Positions 43,376 to 56,414 of a stretch of DNA of 64,000 nt are shown one piece after another. The stretch's first letter is position 1. Each line of letters begins with the position of its first letter. Position numbers and translations under genes: made by a program. The notes beneath the pieces were generated by a model, which ran no database searches, had not been told where the DNA came from, and was given only the letters and a program-made list of their open reading frames with translations. Origin of the DNA: Populus alba (taxonomy: Eukaryota; Streptophyta; Magnoliopsida; Malpighiales; Salicaceae); NCBI RefSeq assembly GCF_005239225.2, contig NC_133299.1, positions 9,242,967-9,306,966 of the forward strand, written 5' to 3'.

Positions 43376-46300
43376 TCATGTCGAGGGAGCGATCTCTTTA
43401 GAGAGATCCTCGAGAGTTTTTTCGCCTTCAAGTACAGCCACTAATTGAGACATTGTAGGCCTGAGAGAAGGTGATTGTTCGGTGCACATCATTGCCAAGT
43501 TCAGGACAATTTTCGCTTGGTCCCAGTCATAAGTGCGCAAGCTTGGGTCAACTAAGTCTCCTAGCCTTCCCCGCGCATTTAAATTACCAGCCTGCAATTG
43601 TTTGAACTCATAAAGAAAATATGTCCAAAAGGAATATCATATCTATATACTAATTATCTCAAAGTATTGTTGTATGGGGAAAAAACTTCGATTTATATAA
43701 TATCAGAATGAATAACATGCTAGCTTAATTGATATATATATAAATTACCTCATTTTATCAAAAAGGTTTTGATTTTGAACCTTTCTTTCGTAACAAAAAC
43801 AGTAAATTATTAAATTGATATCACGTTTTCGTCTTGTTCCTCGTAAAAAATCAAAAGTCTAGTAAGCTTATTTGATCATTTTTTGCTAAAGAATGTTAAT
43901 TAAGAAAAAAAGTTATCTAGCTCTTACCGTATCTAGAAGAAAAACAGTTTCTTGGTTTGCTCTGTAGTCAGCATTATTTCTCCCACTAACGATTTCAAGG
44001 AGAAGGATCCCAAAACTGTAGACGTCGACTTTCACTGTCATGGCTCCCCGGGTTGCATACTCTGGTGACATGTATAGACTGCAACAGCAACGAAATGATA
44101 GATTAAATAGGAACCCAATTTTCTTCAAATAAAATTGTAAAGTCAATGTTTACTTACAGATCTCCTCCTGCTCCAATCGCAATATATGGATTCTCCTCTT
44201 CATAAAGCTTTGCCAATCCAAAATCTGATATTTTCGGATTACAACTTGCATCAAGCAGAATATTATTGGCTTTTATGTTTCTGTGAATTATTGGTGGATT
44301 CCTTTCGTGAAGATACTTCAAACCCTTCGCTATTCCCCTGCAGATTATAAATCTTTTCTGCCAATCAATTTGCACTGTGGGATTTGAACCTGCAAATCCC
44401 CAAGTCAATAGTCAGCAGTCTCCTATGCTCTGATTTTGAAAAAAATGGTTGATTAAGGATCACTATAAGGTTAAGGTCTTTTGATTAGAACCAAACTCAA
44501 CTAACACTTCACACTGAAAATTCTTAAGCTTCAAAACACTTGACAATCTTAAGAGATAAACTACAAACTAGGGATAATGTTGTATAGAGAACATAAAAGG
44601 TGAACATAAAACAATATATAAACTTTAAAAATTAACACACCAGCCATCGTAAAGTCACTTAGACCGGTATATAGGCTGCACGCAAGGCTTGAATATGTAA
44701 AAGAACACTATCATTAACTTGGAAGTTTTTCTTAATAGACCATGACTTTGTATATAAACACCTCACTTTTATCAGTTCTAGCGTGTGTGTGTGTGTGTGT
44801 CAATAAATCCAAAAGCATTTAATATATCAAAGGTAAAGAGAAAACTAACAAGACTTAAGCATGCATTAACTAAGAGTTCATTGCCTTGCACCTAGCTCGG
44901 TTTTCGTTGCTCTTAGATTAGGTGTATAAATTACACCATTTTAATGGAACCTAAGGAGTAAACTAGATAAATTGGAGCCTCATGCATTACTTAGAAGTAC
45001 CATTTTAATTTCTAGCTAGTAAAATTTCTAAGAAAATAGAGGTTTTTAAACTAAAATATTAATTATTAAGTGGAGCAATGAGACTTGTCCAAGTTGGTTA
45101 GCAAAATTTGTAAATGCCAAATTAGATTGAGTCCGAGAGATAAGAAAATTACCAAATAAAACTTGTCCAAGTGAGCCATGTTCCATATATTCGTAGATGA
45201 GCAAAATTAGGTGCCTTCTGGAATAACTAGCAATCAAATTAACAAGGTTTTCATGTTTCAAGTCCAAGGCCTTCCTGGCATAAACTTCACTTCCTATTTC
45301 ATCTACTGCTTTTGAATGAGTGAATATCTTCTTCACTGCCACAGTCAGATCTGGTAATTCAGCCTGCAGGCATGTGAAATCAAAATGATGAAAGGTTAAA
45401 TAACATAAAAGTTATTCTTCCAAAGGCAAAAATTAAGGAACAAGTAAAATTCTTTTTTTACCCTGTACACTATCCCTGAACGTCCGCTACCAAGCTGCAT
45501 CTTGGGGCTAAATTTTTTTGTTGCACGAATGATCTGTTTAAGGGTGAAAGTTCTTTCTCCAATCTCCACTTTGGTTTCTACATATTCCAATAACACATGA
45601 ATCAAGTGAATTGAACCACAATTATGGTAAGAATTATCCAGATAGAGAAAAAAGTGCTTACCTCGCAATTCTCTGTCACCTATCCAGCCCATTCTCCACA
45701 TGAAGGCCAGCAACAGCAGCAGAAACAAAATACAGCATCCTATAATCAACGCAATTTCCCAACCATGCAGTTTTCTTGGAACTTGAGAAACATACAGAAA
45801 ACAATGGTTGTCAGCCAAGCAATAAACTATTCTCACACTGATCATGAAGTCAGCAACAGAATCCTGGGGTTTTAATAGAAAAAAATAAAAATATTGAAGT
45901 TGTGCTTTCTACCACGAGTGATGGAAACGGCTGATATGAGAGGTCCGTTGAGAGCTGGTCCGAATATAGATCCTTTGCCAGCCCAGAAGAGCTGGATCTC
46001 TAACGAACCATCATTTATTTTAACCGGGAAATATAGCTGTCTTCCTTCATGTTCTTTTCCAGGGATTTCCTTTATGTTGAAATCTGGCCTTACATTCGTT
46101 CCCTACAATCAAGACTTTCTTAAGTGTGTGACATTAATTAGTACATAAATAAGGATTCTGACAAGTTAATACTTACCTGAATATATATATCAAACACTCG
46201 TTTTCTTGATGTGCTGTAATCTTCAATCTTAGAATATAATGCTTCAGCAAAATAAAGTGTCACAATGTACTCGCCTTTACGCAAGCAGAGGCCATAATAC

Positions 46301-49300
46301 GTTAGAGAGACAGGAGCATGGCGAAAATTGTTATCTATGTTTGCCTTAGCGCTAGTAATTTCACATGTCGAGTTTATTACTGAAGCACTGGCATTGAAGT
46401 TTGTCGTGAGGTAGTCCCCAGCATAGCTATAAGCCCAATCATCAGATGGACTAAGATTAAAACTTGATATGGAGGTATCGTTATGATAATGATCCTTTCC
46501 GTAATATACATCCTCACCACCACTATTTATAAACAGGGAATTATCTGCAGGAAAACTTATTTTCAGTACAAACATGAGTGTTTCCAATGAGAAAATCAGG
46601 AATATAATTAGAAGATAGAAATTCTCTATCTAATAATGTAGGTATGTGCGCGCGCCTATGCCTGAATGCACTTGGAAAATATTTAGGAGAGTTATTTCTT
46701 TAATTTTTTTTTTTTTTGAAAAACAAACTCCTTACAAATGGAAAATGACAAGTGTATTTGGTGGTAATACGCTGTGGTAATACGATTTCCGTAAGTGTAT
46801 TACTAGTGGTTGAAACATTAAGGTTAGATAAGGAATCCCAAATGCATTTAGATTTCAAAAGAATGAACATACGCTTTCGACGACATTTTTTGCTCTTCAT
46901 CTCATCTATGAAAGACCTAAGAATTAACACAGAAATTTGTTAACCATACTTCAAGATCACTCTTATTGCAGAAAATGATGGTATCACATACCTTGTCGGG
47001 TTACTGAAAAGCAGCAAGATCATGAAATTAGACAAAAAAAAATAAAAAAATCAATGAGAACCTTCAGGAGTGATTCATTAAAGTCAATAAATTTGTAACA
47101 GAAAGCAAAATGGAAAGGAGTTTGGTTCGTCCCCTTACATGGTTACATTTTGCAGTCCGAAGCATGTTATAGTTTTACATGACACGTTGAAGTTATTGTA
47201 AGAAAGATCCCTGCAAATTAACAATTCATAAAAATGAAGCTTGCAGAATTTAACTACTCCCTAATAAATTGCTTTCATAATTTTTCCTCAGTTAATAATT
47301 CATCAAAATTAACTTTCTTAACATGTCACCTTCCTAGCATGCCACTTATTCAATACTAACCACCGCCATTTGTTGTCTCTTTAATGAAAGGATTATATTT
47401 TATGTGCTAGCCCATATATGTAGGTTGTTGTTGGCATTTAACCCAAGCTCAAGTTGCCTAACTTTGTTATTCTAGCGCGATATATATGTGTGTGTGTGGA
47501 GGGGGGTGATGTCAACACCTCCATTTAAACTTTCCTCTTTCTAGTGAAATTTCTTCCCTATAACCGATAGCTTTTTCTCCCTTTCTTTTGCAGAAAAATT
47601 TCCTCAAACCCTATCTCAAAATTCATCATATAATCATTTAACTCTTGATTAAGGTTTTTTTAATCTTTTTCTATTTGATTTATGGTATTGGTTTAGGTCT
47701 TTTGTTTATAATTACTTTAATGAAAAATTAAAGTTTATGTGATGTTAGTGATTTTATTTGAAGTAATTCATGTGTAGAATAATATATATTTGTATAAATA
47801 CATATTGAAATAGAATATATAGAAATGAATTGATATGGGATTTTGCTTGTGTTTTGATGAATTTTGAGTAAAAGACTTTAAATAACTTTAATTTTAGGAA
47901 TAAAATTGGGAATTATTGAAGAATTGTATAGAAAGAAATCATGTTGAAATTCTAGAAAATCTATTTTGGGGTTGAAGATGGAGGAATTACAGTTTAGTCC
48001 CTAATTTGTGAAAAGTTATGATTTTGCCCTTGAATTCTAAAAAAAAAATAGTTTAGTCCTTGGTTGTAAATAGGAGTTTTTAGATAGGTTTTAATAAAGA
48101 ACTGAGATTTATTGATGGTTTGTTATCATGTTTTATCGTTTCCATCTGAATTTGAAATTAATTCTATTATGTATAGAAATGTGTTTAGACATTAAAAATA
48201 GACAGAGAAAATCAAATTATAACAATATATATCTTAGTTTCGACACAGATAAAGGAGTGATTCAAAAGTTTCTCAAAAGAAGTTATGTAGACAGTTGCAG
48301 ATAAGCTTGCATTAATCTAGTGTCTTACACTGTAGTACGATTGATATTCGATTTCTTCGGATCAGTGATCCATGAAGGAAGCCCAGTAAGCATGTTTCTT
48401 GTTAAAAATCTAAGCAAGAAACACCAACACATCAGCAACAGTGTTCGCCAGCTATACATTATATTATATAAATATAAATATAAATATAAACAACTTAAGC
48501 ACATACAACTCTGTCAGATTCCGAAATGTTTCTGGAATGCTACCACTTAAGTTGTTGAAGCTCAAATCACTGCGAGCCAAAGCGAAACGCATCAAATATA
48601 TATATTACCCAAAATTGAAAGCTCGAGACTTAATTGGTAATGTCGATCAAAGTTAAAAGAAAGAACGAATGAGATCAATGTATAGACATAATTGTTGAGT
48701 TATTTACACGATGGAGTTTTAACCATTTGGTGTAGACTACATAAGATTGAACAATTACTGGAGATTTCGTAAAAGGTAAACGTACAGATATGATAACTGA
48801 GGCCACTTGCCAATGTATTCGGGTATTGGACCATTAATATTGCAATTTCTCAGAACCCTGCAGGAACAATTGAAGAAGTAAGAGACTGTAGATATACAAC
48901 TTCCATTTTCTCTATGTTTTTCATCAATTTTAAACATGATAGAGTTGATGGAAAAACATTCTTAAAGTCATTAGTTAATTAACATGATAAACTAAATAAA
49001 TAAAATGTAAGTCATTATCAAATAGTTTCTTTATAATATTACACAACGATAGAAATTGAGAGAACAGAAGCATGGTGGAAAACATCTTTGTAATATTAAT
49101 TTCATACGAAATAAAATCCCAAGCATATTGTGTCAATGAAAGTGCTTATCTACTTAATCTAGATTTTCGAGTAAATTCATGCACATTAATCTAGATTTTT
49201 CGCAAATTAATCCCATAAATATGAAGAAAAACACTCACACAGAAACCAGAGAATTGGGCTCCGGTATGACTTCTTTAGGGAAAGATATTCCGGGATTGTT

Positions 49301-52205
49301 TACATCACTCACCCGCCTGGAATCATTGAACAGCACTTTATAACTCGTTAATAAGAAAACGACATGTTTCATGTCTATCTCCACATTAAAATAAAATAAA
49401 TGATTACACATACAACTTCCGTAATTTTGTCAGACTAAAAGTTTTTGCAGGCAGATTCCCTTCAAAATTATTTCCTATCAGGCCCCTGACAAGTACATAA
49501 TGCAACAGTCAGCTCAATGCACCAAATTGTTTTCCTTCATAAGTTTAATTAAATCCTCAATAGATTATAACATTTAACTTGACTATGTTTTATAGAAAAA
49601 AAAAACTTACAGAACGGTGAGGTTCACCCATTTTTCAATATAACCAGGTATCGGACCAGACAAATAGTTTCCACCTACCGCACTGCATTGACCCAAATGC
49701 TTCCTTTAATTGTATGACACCGAACAATTAAATTGCAAGAGAAAATAAAAGCAAGAAACTCACAACACTTCAAGATTGGTCAGCTTCGCATATGTCGTAG
49801 GAATTGTCCCAGTAAAATTATTCGCTGTCAAGTGTCTACAAGAAATTAAGTTCTAGGTTATTGGTAGTGCTACACAGGTTGCTATATGTTTCAAAATTTT
49901 CACATGGGGCCTCATCTACAGTTAAATCAAGTTCGACTCTCCATGATCAAAATGACAAAAGAAAAAAGAAGAAAATTACAGGAATCGAAGTTTGGTTAAC
50001 TTTCCAAGCTCCTTCGGAAGTGCACCATGAAGATTATTGCCATCCAGGTACCTTTTTCTCCAGAGAAACAGACAAATAAGTAGATAAATTTATAATACTC
50101 CTGAAATAAAGACTAAAGGAAGTGGTGAGTAAGTTTTTCGCACAAATAACGGAGTGCAGACAGTTTTCCTAATTCTTTTGGAATACGGCCTGACAACGAG
50201 TTCTCATAAAGAAACCTGCAAATCGAATGATATAATGTATAAGACGCAAATATCATGTAGAATGAAAGGAGCAGTGAATAACTAGAACTATGCAATCACG
50301 GTAACTTAATAAATGGTATTGAACATTATATTTTCTTATTAATAATTTCGGAATCTCGGCCCATGTGGCCATGTCTATCGGTTGTTGTTCGTTCCTTTCA
50401 TTTAAGACAAGTGCTAAATTAATAATTCCCTGGTGGGCTTTCTGTGCCTTTATCATGGACCTACTTCAAGACATTACTATTACATTATTTTTAAGATAAC
50501 AAAATAATAAAATAGTATTTATAACGTAACAAGAGTGAATATGTTTTTTCTTCTCGATCTCGGTCACAAATAACTTTTATTTGAAATTATACTCAATTGT
50601 TTATAACTTTTTTAAGGTAAAAACATGATCTACACTAATATAATAACTAGCATAATTACGAGATAATTAATTACGTAACTGAGTGATAACATAAATTATT
50701 ATAATATAATGAATAAAAATATTGAATAGTTTATGATTTAAAAGCACTATAATTATAATTCCTTCAAATAACTATGGAAATTACCTCGTTATGGTGTGTG
50801 TTGAGTGAATTTATGGTTATATTATTTGAAGTATAATGAATATAACTTACAGAGATTGAAGTGAAGAGAGTTTGCCCAAACTTTCGTTTATAGTACCACT
50901 GAGGAAGTTGCGGTAGGCATAGCTGTGACAGGAAGATGTACAGGTATTTGATTAAGAATTAAGCTGTCCATATACAGATGCAAGACTGTTTTAATCTCTA
51001 AAAAGAAACACTTACATCGCTGTCAAGTTTTGACAATATCGTATGCTGTCTGGTATTGGCCCAGTCAATTTATTCTCGGAAAGATGCCTGATTTTCAACA
51101 AAGATAACAGAATGAATATATAAAATAAAAAAATATCTTGCAAATATACCATTGACTTACAATCTACGAAGCGATTGGAGACCCTTCAGATTCGAAGGGA
51201 TGGTGCCATCAAGATCGTTGCTGGAAAGATCCCTGATTCGAAGGGATACATATCCCGGAAGATAAAAACTTTCAGTTAATATCATCAACAGATTCAATTC
51301 TATATTGTATCAATGGAACTTTTATCAATTGTGGTGTAGAAAAGGTCTTTCTGAAGTTTTCTATATTTCACGAATATTGATAGACATTCCTTCTGAAATT
51401 TTACGCATTTTTTTTTATATATAATCTACAAGTTATTTTAGAAAAAAAGTTTATAATCTCAATGCCTTTGTATTATATAAATAATTGATAAATAATCATT
51501 TCAATTTAAAAATTTAAGTTATTTGATAAGCTATATATATATAATATAACATACTCTCAACTAAAAAGTTATTCAAGCTTAATTATTGCACAATTCACCA
51601 ATACCTTATATTTATTTATTTTTAATTAGTTAACTTGAGAACATGGCTTAAAGAGATTATTAATTATTAATTGTCTTTAAATCACACCAGTAAAATATGA
51701 CTTCTGTTAGAACTAATTATTCATCAGGAAGCTTGATAGAATCTGCTAGATTTACAATGAAGCAGAGCGTGCTACGTACAATTCAGTCATAATTAGAAGG
51801 GTTATCTACTATCATTTCTAAGGAATTTCAACACCATTTATTTTATATTTTATTCCTCTTTTTCGATTGAAGAGCAAAACATAATATCACAATGTTGTTT
51901 TATGTACCAAAACTCTAAATTGATCTAAAAAAGAGTTTGTATTACTTTCAACAGATGATAAAAGTTGTTATATGTAGCAAAAAAACATAATATCTCACAA
52001 AAGCCAAACACAAATAAAAAATATTAAAAAGCTTCGTTTGTTACAATTTCAAATCAATTTAGAATTAGTTATTAATTATTAATTGTCTTTAAAAATATGA
52101 CGTCGGTAAGAACTAGCAAAGGTTGTCAATTCTGTTTCAGTAGGTGTTTTGTTTTTTCAATTGGAATGGAATGTTTCAGTTTCGGAGTGTTTCGGGGTTG
52201 TACTG

Positions 52206-52258
<53 letters not shown>

Positions 52259-55200
52259 CAAACATAATTCAAATTCAAGATAAATTAATTATAAATTATG
52301 CAATACAAACAAAATGTCAAGCAAATATAATTTCAAATTTTAAAATATTTCTAAATAGTTAAAATAGATTTTTAACTTAAAGTAATTCAACTTAAACAAA
52401 ATATCAAAATATTATGCAAGTAAAATGTTTTAACAAAAATATTTTAAATATAAAGTTAGGTCAATATTATCAAGGCTAATGGAATCTAAAGCATTCCTTA
52501 TTTTGCTCAAATTCCTATAAAGTATAAACATAAAAAAAAATAATATTAATATAAACCATATATATTAGTGATAAATCCAATTTTAAAAAATTAATATCAT
52601 TGTTAATGAAAATAGTAATAATAATTTTCAATATTATTATTAATATCATTGTTATTGAAAATAGTAATGAAAAAAATCTTTTTATAATTGGACGGTTTAA
52701 TTAATTAAATTGAACAAGGTTCAATTTGATTTAATAGCTTTTTAAGAGCGGAACGGAACATGTGGAATGAAATCGGAACGTTCCGGGTGGAATTTAGCCG
52801 AAAAATCCGGAACGGACCGAGATTTAAAATGAGATGGAATTTGTTCCGTTTTTTAAATTAGAATGGAATGTTTCTGTCATTTCAGACGGAACGGAATGGA
52901 ATTGACAACCTTCAACTAGAAAGCGTGATAGAAATATGTTAGATATAAAATCCATACGATGCTTAAAATAATTTTATGGAATTCTAATTTGCATATATTT
53001 ATGATGAAATGGATAAGGTTAATGCGATTCAAAACTGAGCAAACTAAAGTATAAACCCAAATTAAACTGGAAGACTTACAGATATTTCAGATTCTGCAAC
53101 TTTGTCAGGCTTGAAGGTATAGAACCGGTCAACAAATTGCTTGAAAGGTCCCTGATATTTTGCACAAAGCCATTGTACCATTATTTAGAAATAAGAAGAG
53201 CCTATGCATGCCATGATTTATATAAAAAGAACAAGGAATCCAAGCTTTAACATACAAATACTTGAGATGCTGTAATTGCCCCAGCGTTGAAGGAATCCCA
53301 CCAGAAAGCTGATTATAGTTAAGATTACTGTTGTGGGCAATATGATCAAACCTAATTTTCATCAATGGTGACCACTGTAGATTCAATACTGAAAAGAGAA
53401 ATGTATATGGAGTTACGATACTTACAGTCTTTTCAAGTTTTTGAAGCTACCTATTGAATTGTCAATAGATCCATCCAACTTTTTTCCTGGCAAGTTTCTG
53501 TCAAAGAAATTGAAGTAATTCACATCGAGACAATCAGAATTTGAATCTGTCAAGTTTTATACATACATTACAGTGACCGAACGAAACGATCCATTTGTGG
53601 TGGTGTTGTCAGGGGAACCACATTTGATCTCGGCATACAGGTCTTCAGAACAAATAGGAGATGACAGCGATAACTGTGTGGAAGATGACAGCGATAACTG
53701 TGTGGAAGATGACAGCAAAGTCTGTGAAAGGACTCGAAGAGCACGTACTGCCGAAAAAAAATTCTTATTAAGTCCCACTAAGATCTTCTGAAATTTAAGA
53801 TAAAAGTACTCAATCGACCTTATTATATACTTACATGTAGGGGTGTTCACGGTCCGGTTCGGTTCGGTTTTAACCATAAAAACCAACCGAACCAAGTACC
53901 TCATATTTTTTAAATTTCAAACCGAACCGAACCGGATTCCGGTTCAAACCGAACTGGTTCGGTTCGGTTGAATCCGGTTTTGCAGCTAAAAAACCGGGAA
54001 ACCTAATCATTAAATTAATGGGCTTTTTTGACTTTTTTTAATAGGCTTAAATTAAATTGGGCCATTAAATTTTCTTCTTGGGCTAAATTTATAGGCTTTT
54101 TAATCAAAATTCTTTAAAATGTTATAATTTGATTAATTTTATTATAAGCTTTCTAATGAAATTAAAATATTGAAATTTTTTTGAAATGCTTAATTGCTTA
54201 TAGTAACAATAAATTTGGTATGATTTATCTTACTATTTTTAATATACAAAGAAATATGCTATGAAAATTCAAATCAATGCAAATATGCAAGATGCATGAT
54301 CAAATTTGGACACCGTTCACACTAAAAAAAGTTTACATTAGCAAATAGATACATTAGCAAATAGTAACTAGTAATAAATTATCATAAACATTCGGCATAA
54401 GTTGAAGAAAAAATCCGACACCAGCACTACAGCAGCATCCAAAACTTCCAGCAACAGCAAAAGCCAAAAGATCCAGCAAGGATAATGCTATAAAAAAACA
54501 CTAGCAAATTAGCAACATATTATAGTTTGACAATTAAAAAAATTAGGAATGCAAAATTTTAAAAGGAATTAATAAGGCAAAGTAAATTAATTACACAAAA
54601 CAATTATATTCCAAGATTGCACCAACATCATCAATATAACTTACAAATAATCAGTTGAGATTTTTAAACTTTCACCAAATTCTACAAAAACAAAAATTAA
54701 AATGCTAGATTAAACATATATAAATAAATAATATTATAAAATCCCCCAAATTATCCACACCAAGCATTCTCCACACCAAGCCCAAGACTATGAAGTTGCA
54801 GTGCTGTAGTTAAATCCCCCACCCCAAATTGTCAAAAAAAAAGAGAAAAAAAAGAGAAAAAATCAATCATTCTACGAGCATGATTGATTCATGCATGAGG
54901 CTCCAATAAGTTCCAGAGACTGCAAGGCATTCCTATTCTATTGAAGCCATGTTCAAGCCCATTAGAAAAGCAACCAGCATTCCAACAGTAACAAGGTAAA
55001 CACACATCTTCCATGACCATCTCTTCCATCTTCCCAGCATGTCTTTCCTTTCCATGTTGCGGCCCATACTCTATACCAGTCATCAGATCGCAGCAACCCA
55101 GAACTAACGCTCCAATACCTCGATCAACCTTATTTAAGGATAATAAAAGTTGACGCAAATATTCAAAAAATTTCAGAAGACCGCAACAACCATCTTGCAC

Positions 55201-56414
55201 TTGAATAGACCCATCTGTCAAGTTTTATTATGTCTCCTTTTATTTACAGCGACCTCATCCGTAGCAAAAGAGAGACAAATCATATGATTGTTGTAAACCC
55301 ACTAAATAAAGAATCAAAGATGAAGATGAAATTTACCTTGTTGTTGTTGCTAAAATGAAGACGCCTGAAAGATGGAGACGGTTTCTAGAAAAGATGGAGA
55401 CGATTTCTGGAAAATAAAAATATGAAGATGAAGATGGAATAGACTTAGAAATTTAAAAAACACTTTTAAAATTCAAACCCATGAAACAAAGAATCAAAGA
55501 AGATGGAATTTAGTCATTTACCTTACTATCGTTGCTTCAATAAAGAAGGTTTATGGGAAAGGAAGATTGTGGATTAATTATTAAGGATGGGTTTTTGTTG
55601 AAAATGGGAAGGAAGATGAAGACGGCTTTGTGATTGTAAGAGAAGTGAGATGAGAATATGTTAGGGTTAGAGAGGGAGGCTAATTAGGTTAACTTAACTA
55701 TTTATAGTAACTTTTTTTTTTAATGGTTTAATGAGTCCGGTTCGGTTGGCTCGGTTTCTGGGTCAAAACCGAAACCGAACCGGACCTGTTAACATTTATA
55801 GTTTTTTAAATCGGTTTAATCGGTTTTTACTTTCGGTTCGGTTTTTTCGGTTAATTTTTCTTCGGTTTTCTCGGTTTTCTCGGTTAATCGGTTATTTTGA
55901 ACACCCCTACTTACATGTACGGGTTAGAATGGATAAGAAGTGTATTTAAGCAAGAAATGAAACTAGTAAATTAAATGAGACTCAACTATGTTATTGCACT
56001 TGCACATATACACTTTTTATTTACTAAATAAATGACTAATACAATGTTTTCATGAGATATCTTTTCAAATTAGTTAATGCGCAATAGGACCTTTATTTAT
56101 GCTGCAAAAGAACTCTTCATATTCGAATAGCTTTTCTTTCGTAATCAATTTATTCATGATAATTTCAATGGCCTTGTATCTGCATGCTTTCACCCTATCC
56201 CACATCGATTAGTAATTAAACTAAACAGATATTGATATATCCTTGTACCTTCATCCTCTGGAAGTAAATAGTCGCGTGCGGCTTTATAGATGCTCTCATT
56301 ATCAAAAGTAGTACTATTTCTCCCGGTGCCAGATTGCCAGAGAAGAAGAAGGTTGAGGAGAAAAAGCCTGCTGATGAGCATTACTGACCGTTCAGAACCC
56401 ATTGGTTTCGTCAT
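43376..56414 (-). CDS. malectin-LRR receptor-like kinase (LRR-VIII-2 type), probable pseudokinase
   Basis: Exons by GT-AG sites: 56414-56249, 53747-53567, 53497-53426, 53327-53256, 53151-53080, 51232-51161, 51087-51016, 50922-50851, 50215-50144, 50051-49980, 49835-49764, 49682-49611, 49485-49414, 49316-49239, 48857-48786, 48569-48507, 48397-48329, 47210-47139, 47003-46992 (doubtful), 46544-46177, 46102-45913, 45781-45662, 45577-45462, 45363-45153, 44389-44158, 44078-43928, 43591-43376. Exon 1 has a signal peptide ([15 protein letters not shown]). Exons 3-18 are mainly 24-residue LRRs, one per 72-nt phase-2 exon. A malectin domain, a TM helix ([19 protein letters not shown]) and a kinase follow. 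The kinase has [13 protein letters not shown] and SDFG, but HRN replaces HRD at '[10 protein letters not shown]', so catalysis is doubtful. The exon 18-20 junction loses frame and the conserved Cys before the malectin fold is not found; a missed exon or a lesion is possible. It acts at the plasma membrane in the family. Confidence 0.85.
47211..48328 (-). other. large intron of the receptor kinase
   Basis: AT-rich intron without coding signal or recognisable transposon ends. Confidence 0.6.
52119..52912. mobile_element. short non-autonomous TIR element (hAT-like MITE) in a receptor-kinase intron
   Basis: Perfect 14-bp inverted ends AAGGTTGTCAATTC (52119-52132) and GAATTGACAACCTT (52899-52912), both followed inward by 'ggaatggaatgtttc'-type subterminal sequence. 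'aactag' flanks both sides, but an exact 8-bp duplication cannot be defined. It has an (AT)n run at about 52207-52254. Non-coding. Confidence 0.65.
52207..52254. repeat. (AT)n microsatellite
   Basis: Uninterrupted AT dinucleotides of roughly 46 bp inside the TIR element at 52119-52912. Confidence 0.9.
53838..55909. mobile_element. non-autonomous hAT transposon in intron 1 of the receptor kinase
   Basis: Inverted ends TAGGGGTGTTCA (53838-53849) and TGAACACCCCTA (55898-55909), flanked by the 8-bp target duplication CTTACATG (53830-53837 and 55910-55917). Subterminal regions are packed with 'ggttcggttcggttt' and its complement. The interior has no transposase; a 110-codon minus frame at 54889-55221 has Cys/Gly-rich sequence I cannot identify. 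8-bp TSD and TAGGGGTG-type ends are hAT features. Confidence 0.9.
54889..55221 (-). CDS. unidentified short ORF inside the hAT element
   Basis: 110 codons, Met start, rich in Gly, Cys and Leu. No known motif and no zinc-finger spacing recognised. It may be captured DNA or chance; kept only because it is the sole long frame in the element. Confidence 0.15.
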   Translation of the reverse strand: MTDGSIQVQDGCCGLLKFFEYLRQLLLSLNKVDRGIGALVLGCCDLMTGIEYGPQHGKERHAGKMEEMVMEDVCLPCYCWNAGCFSNGLEHGFNRIGMPCSLWNLLEPHA

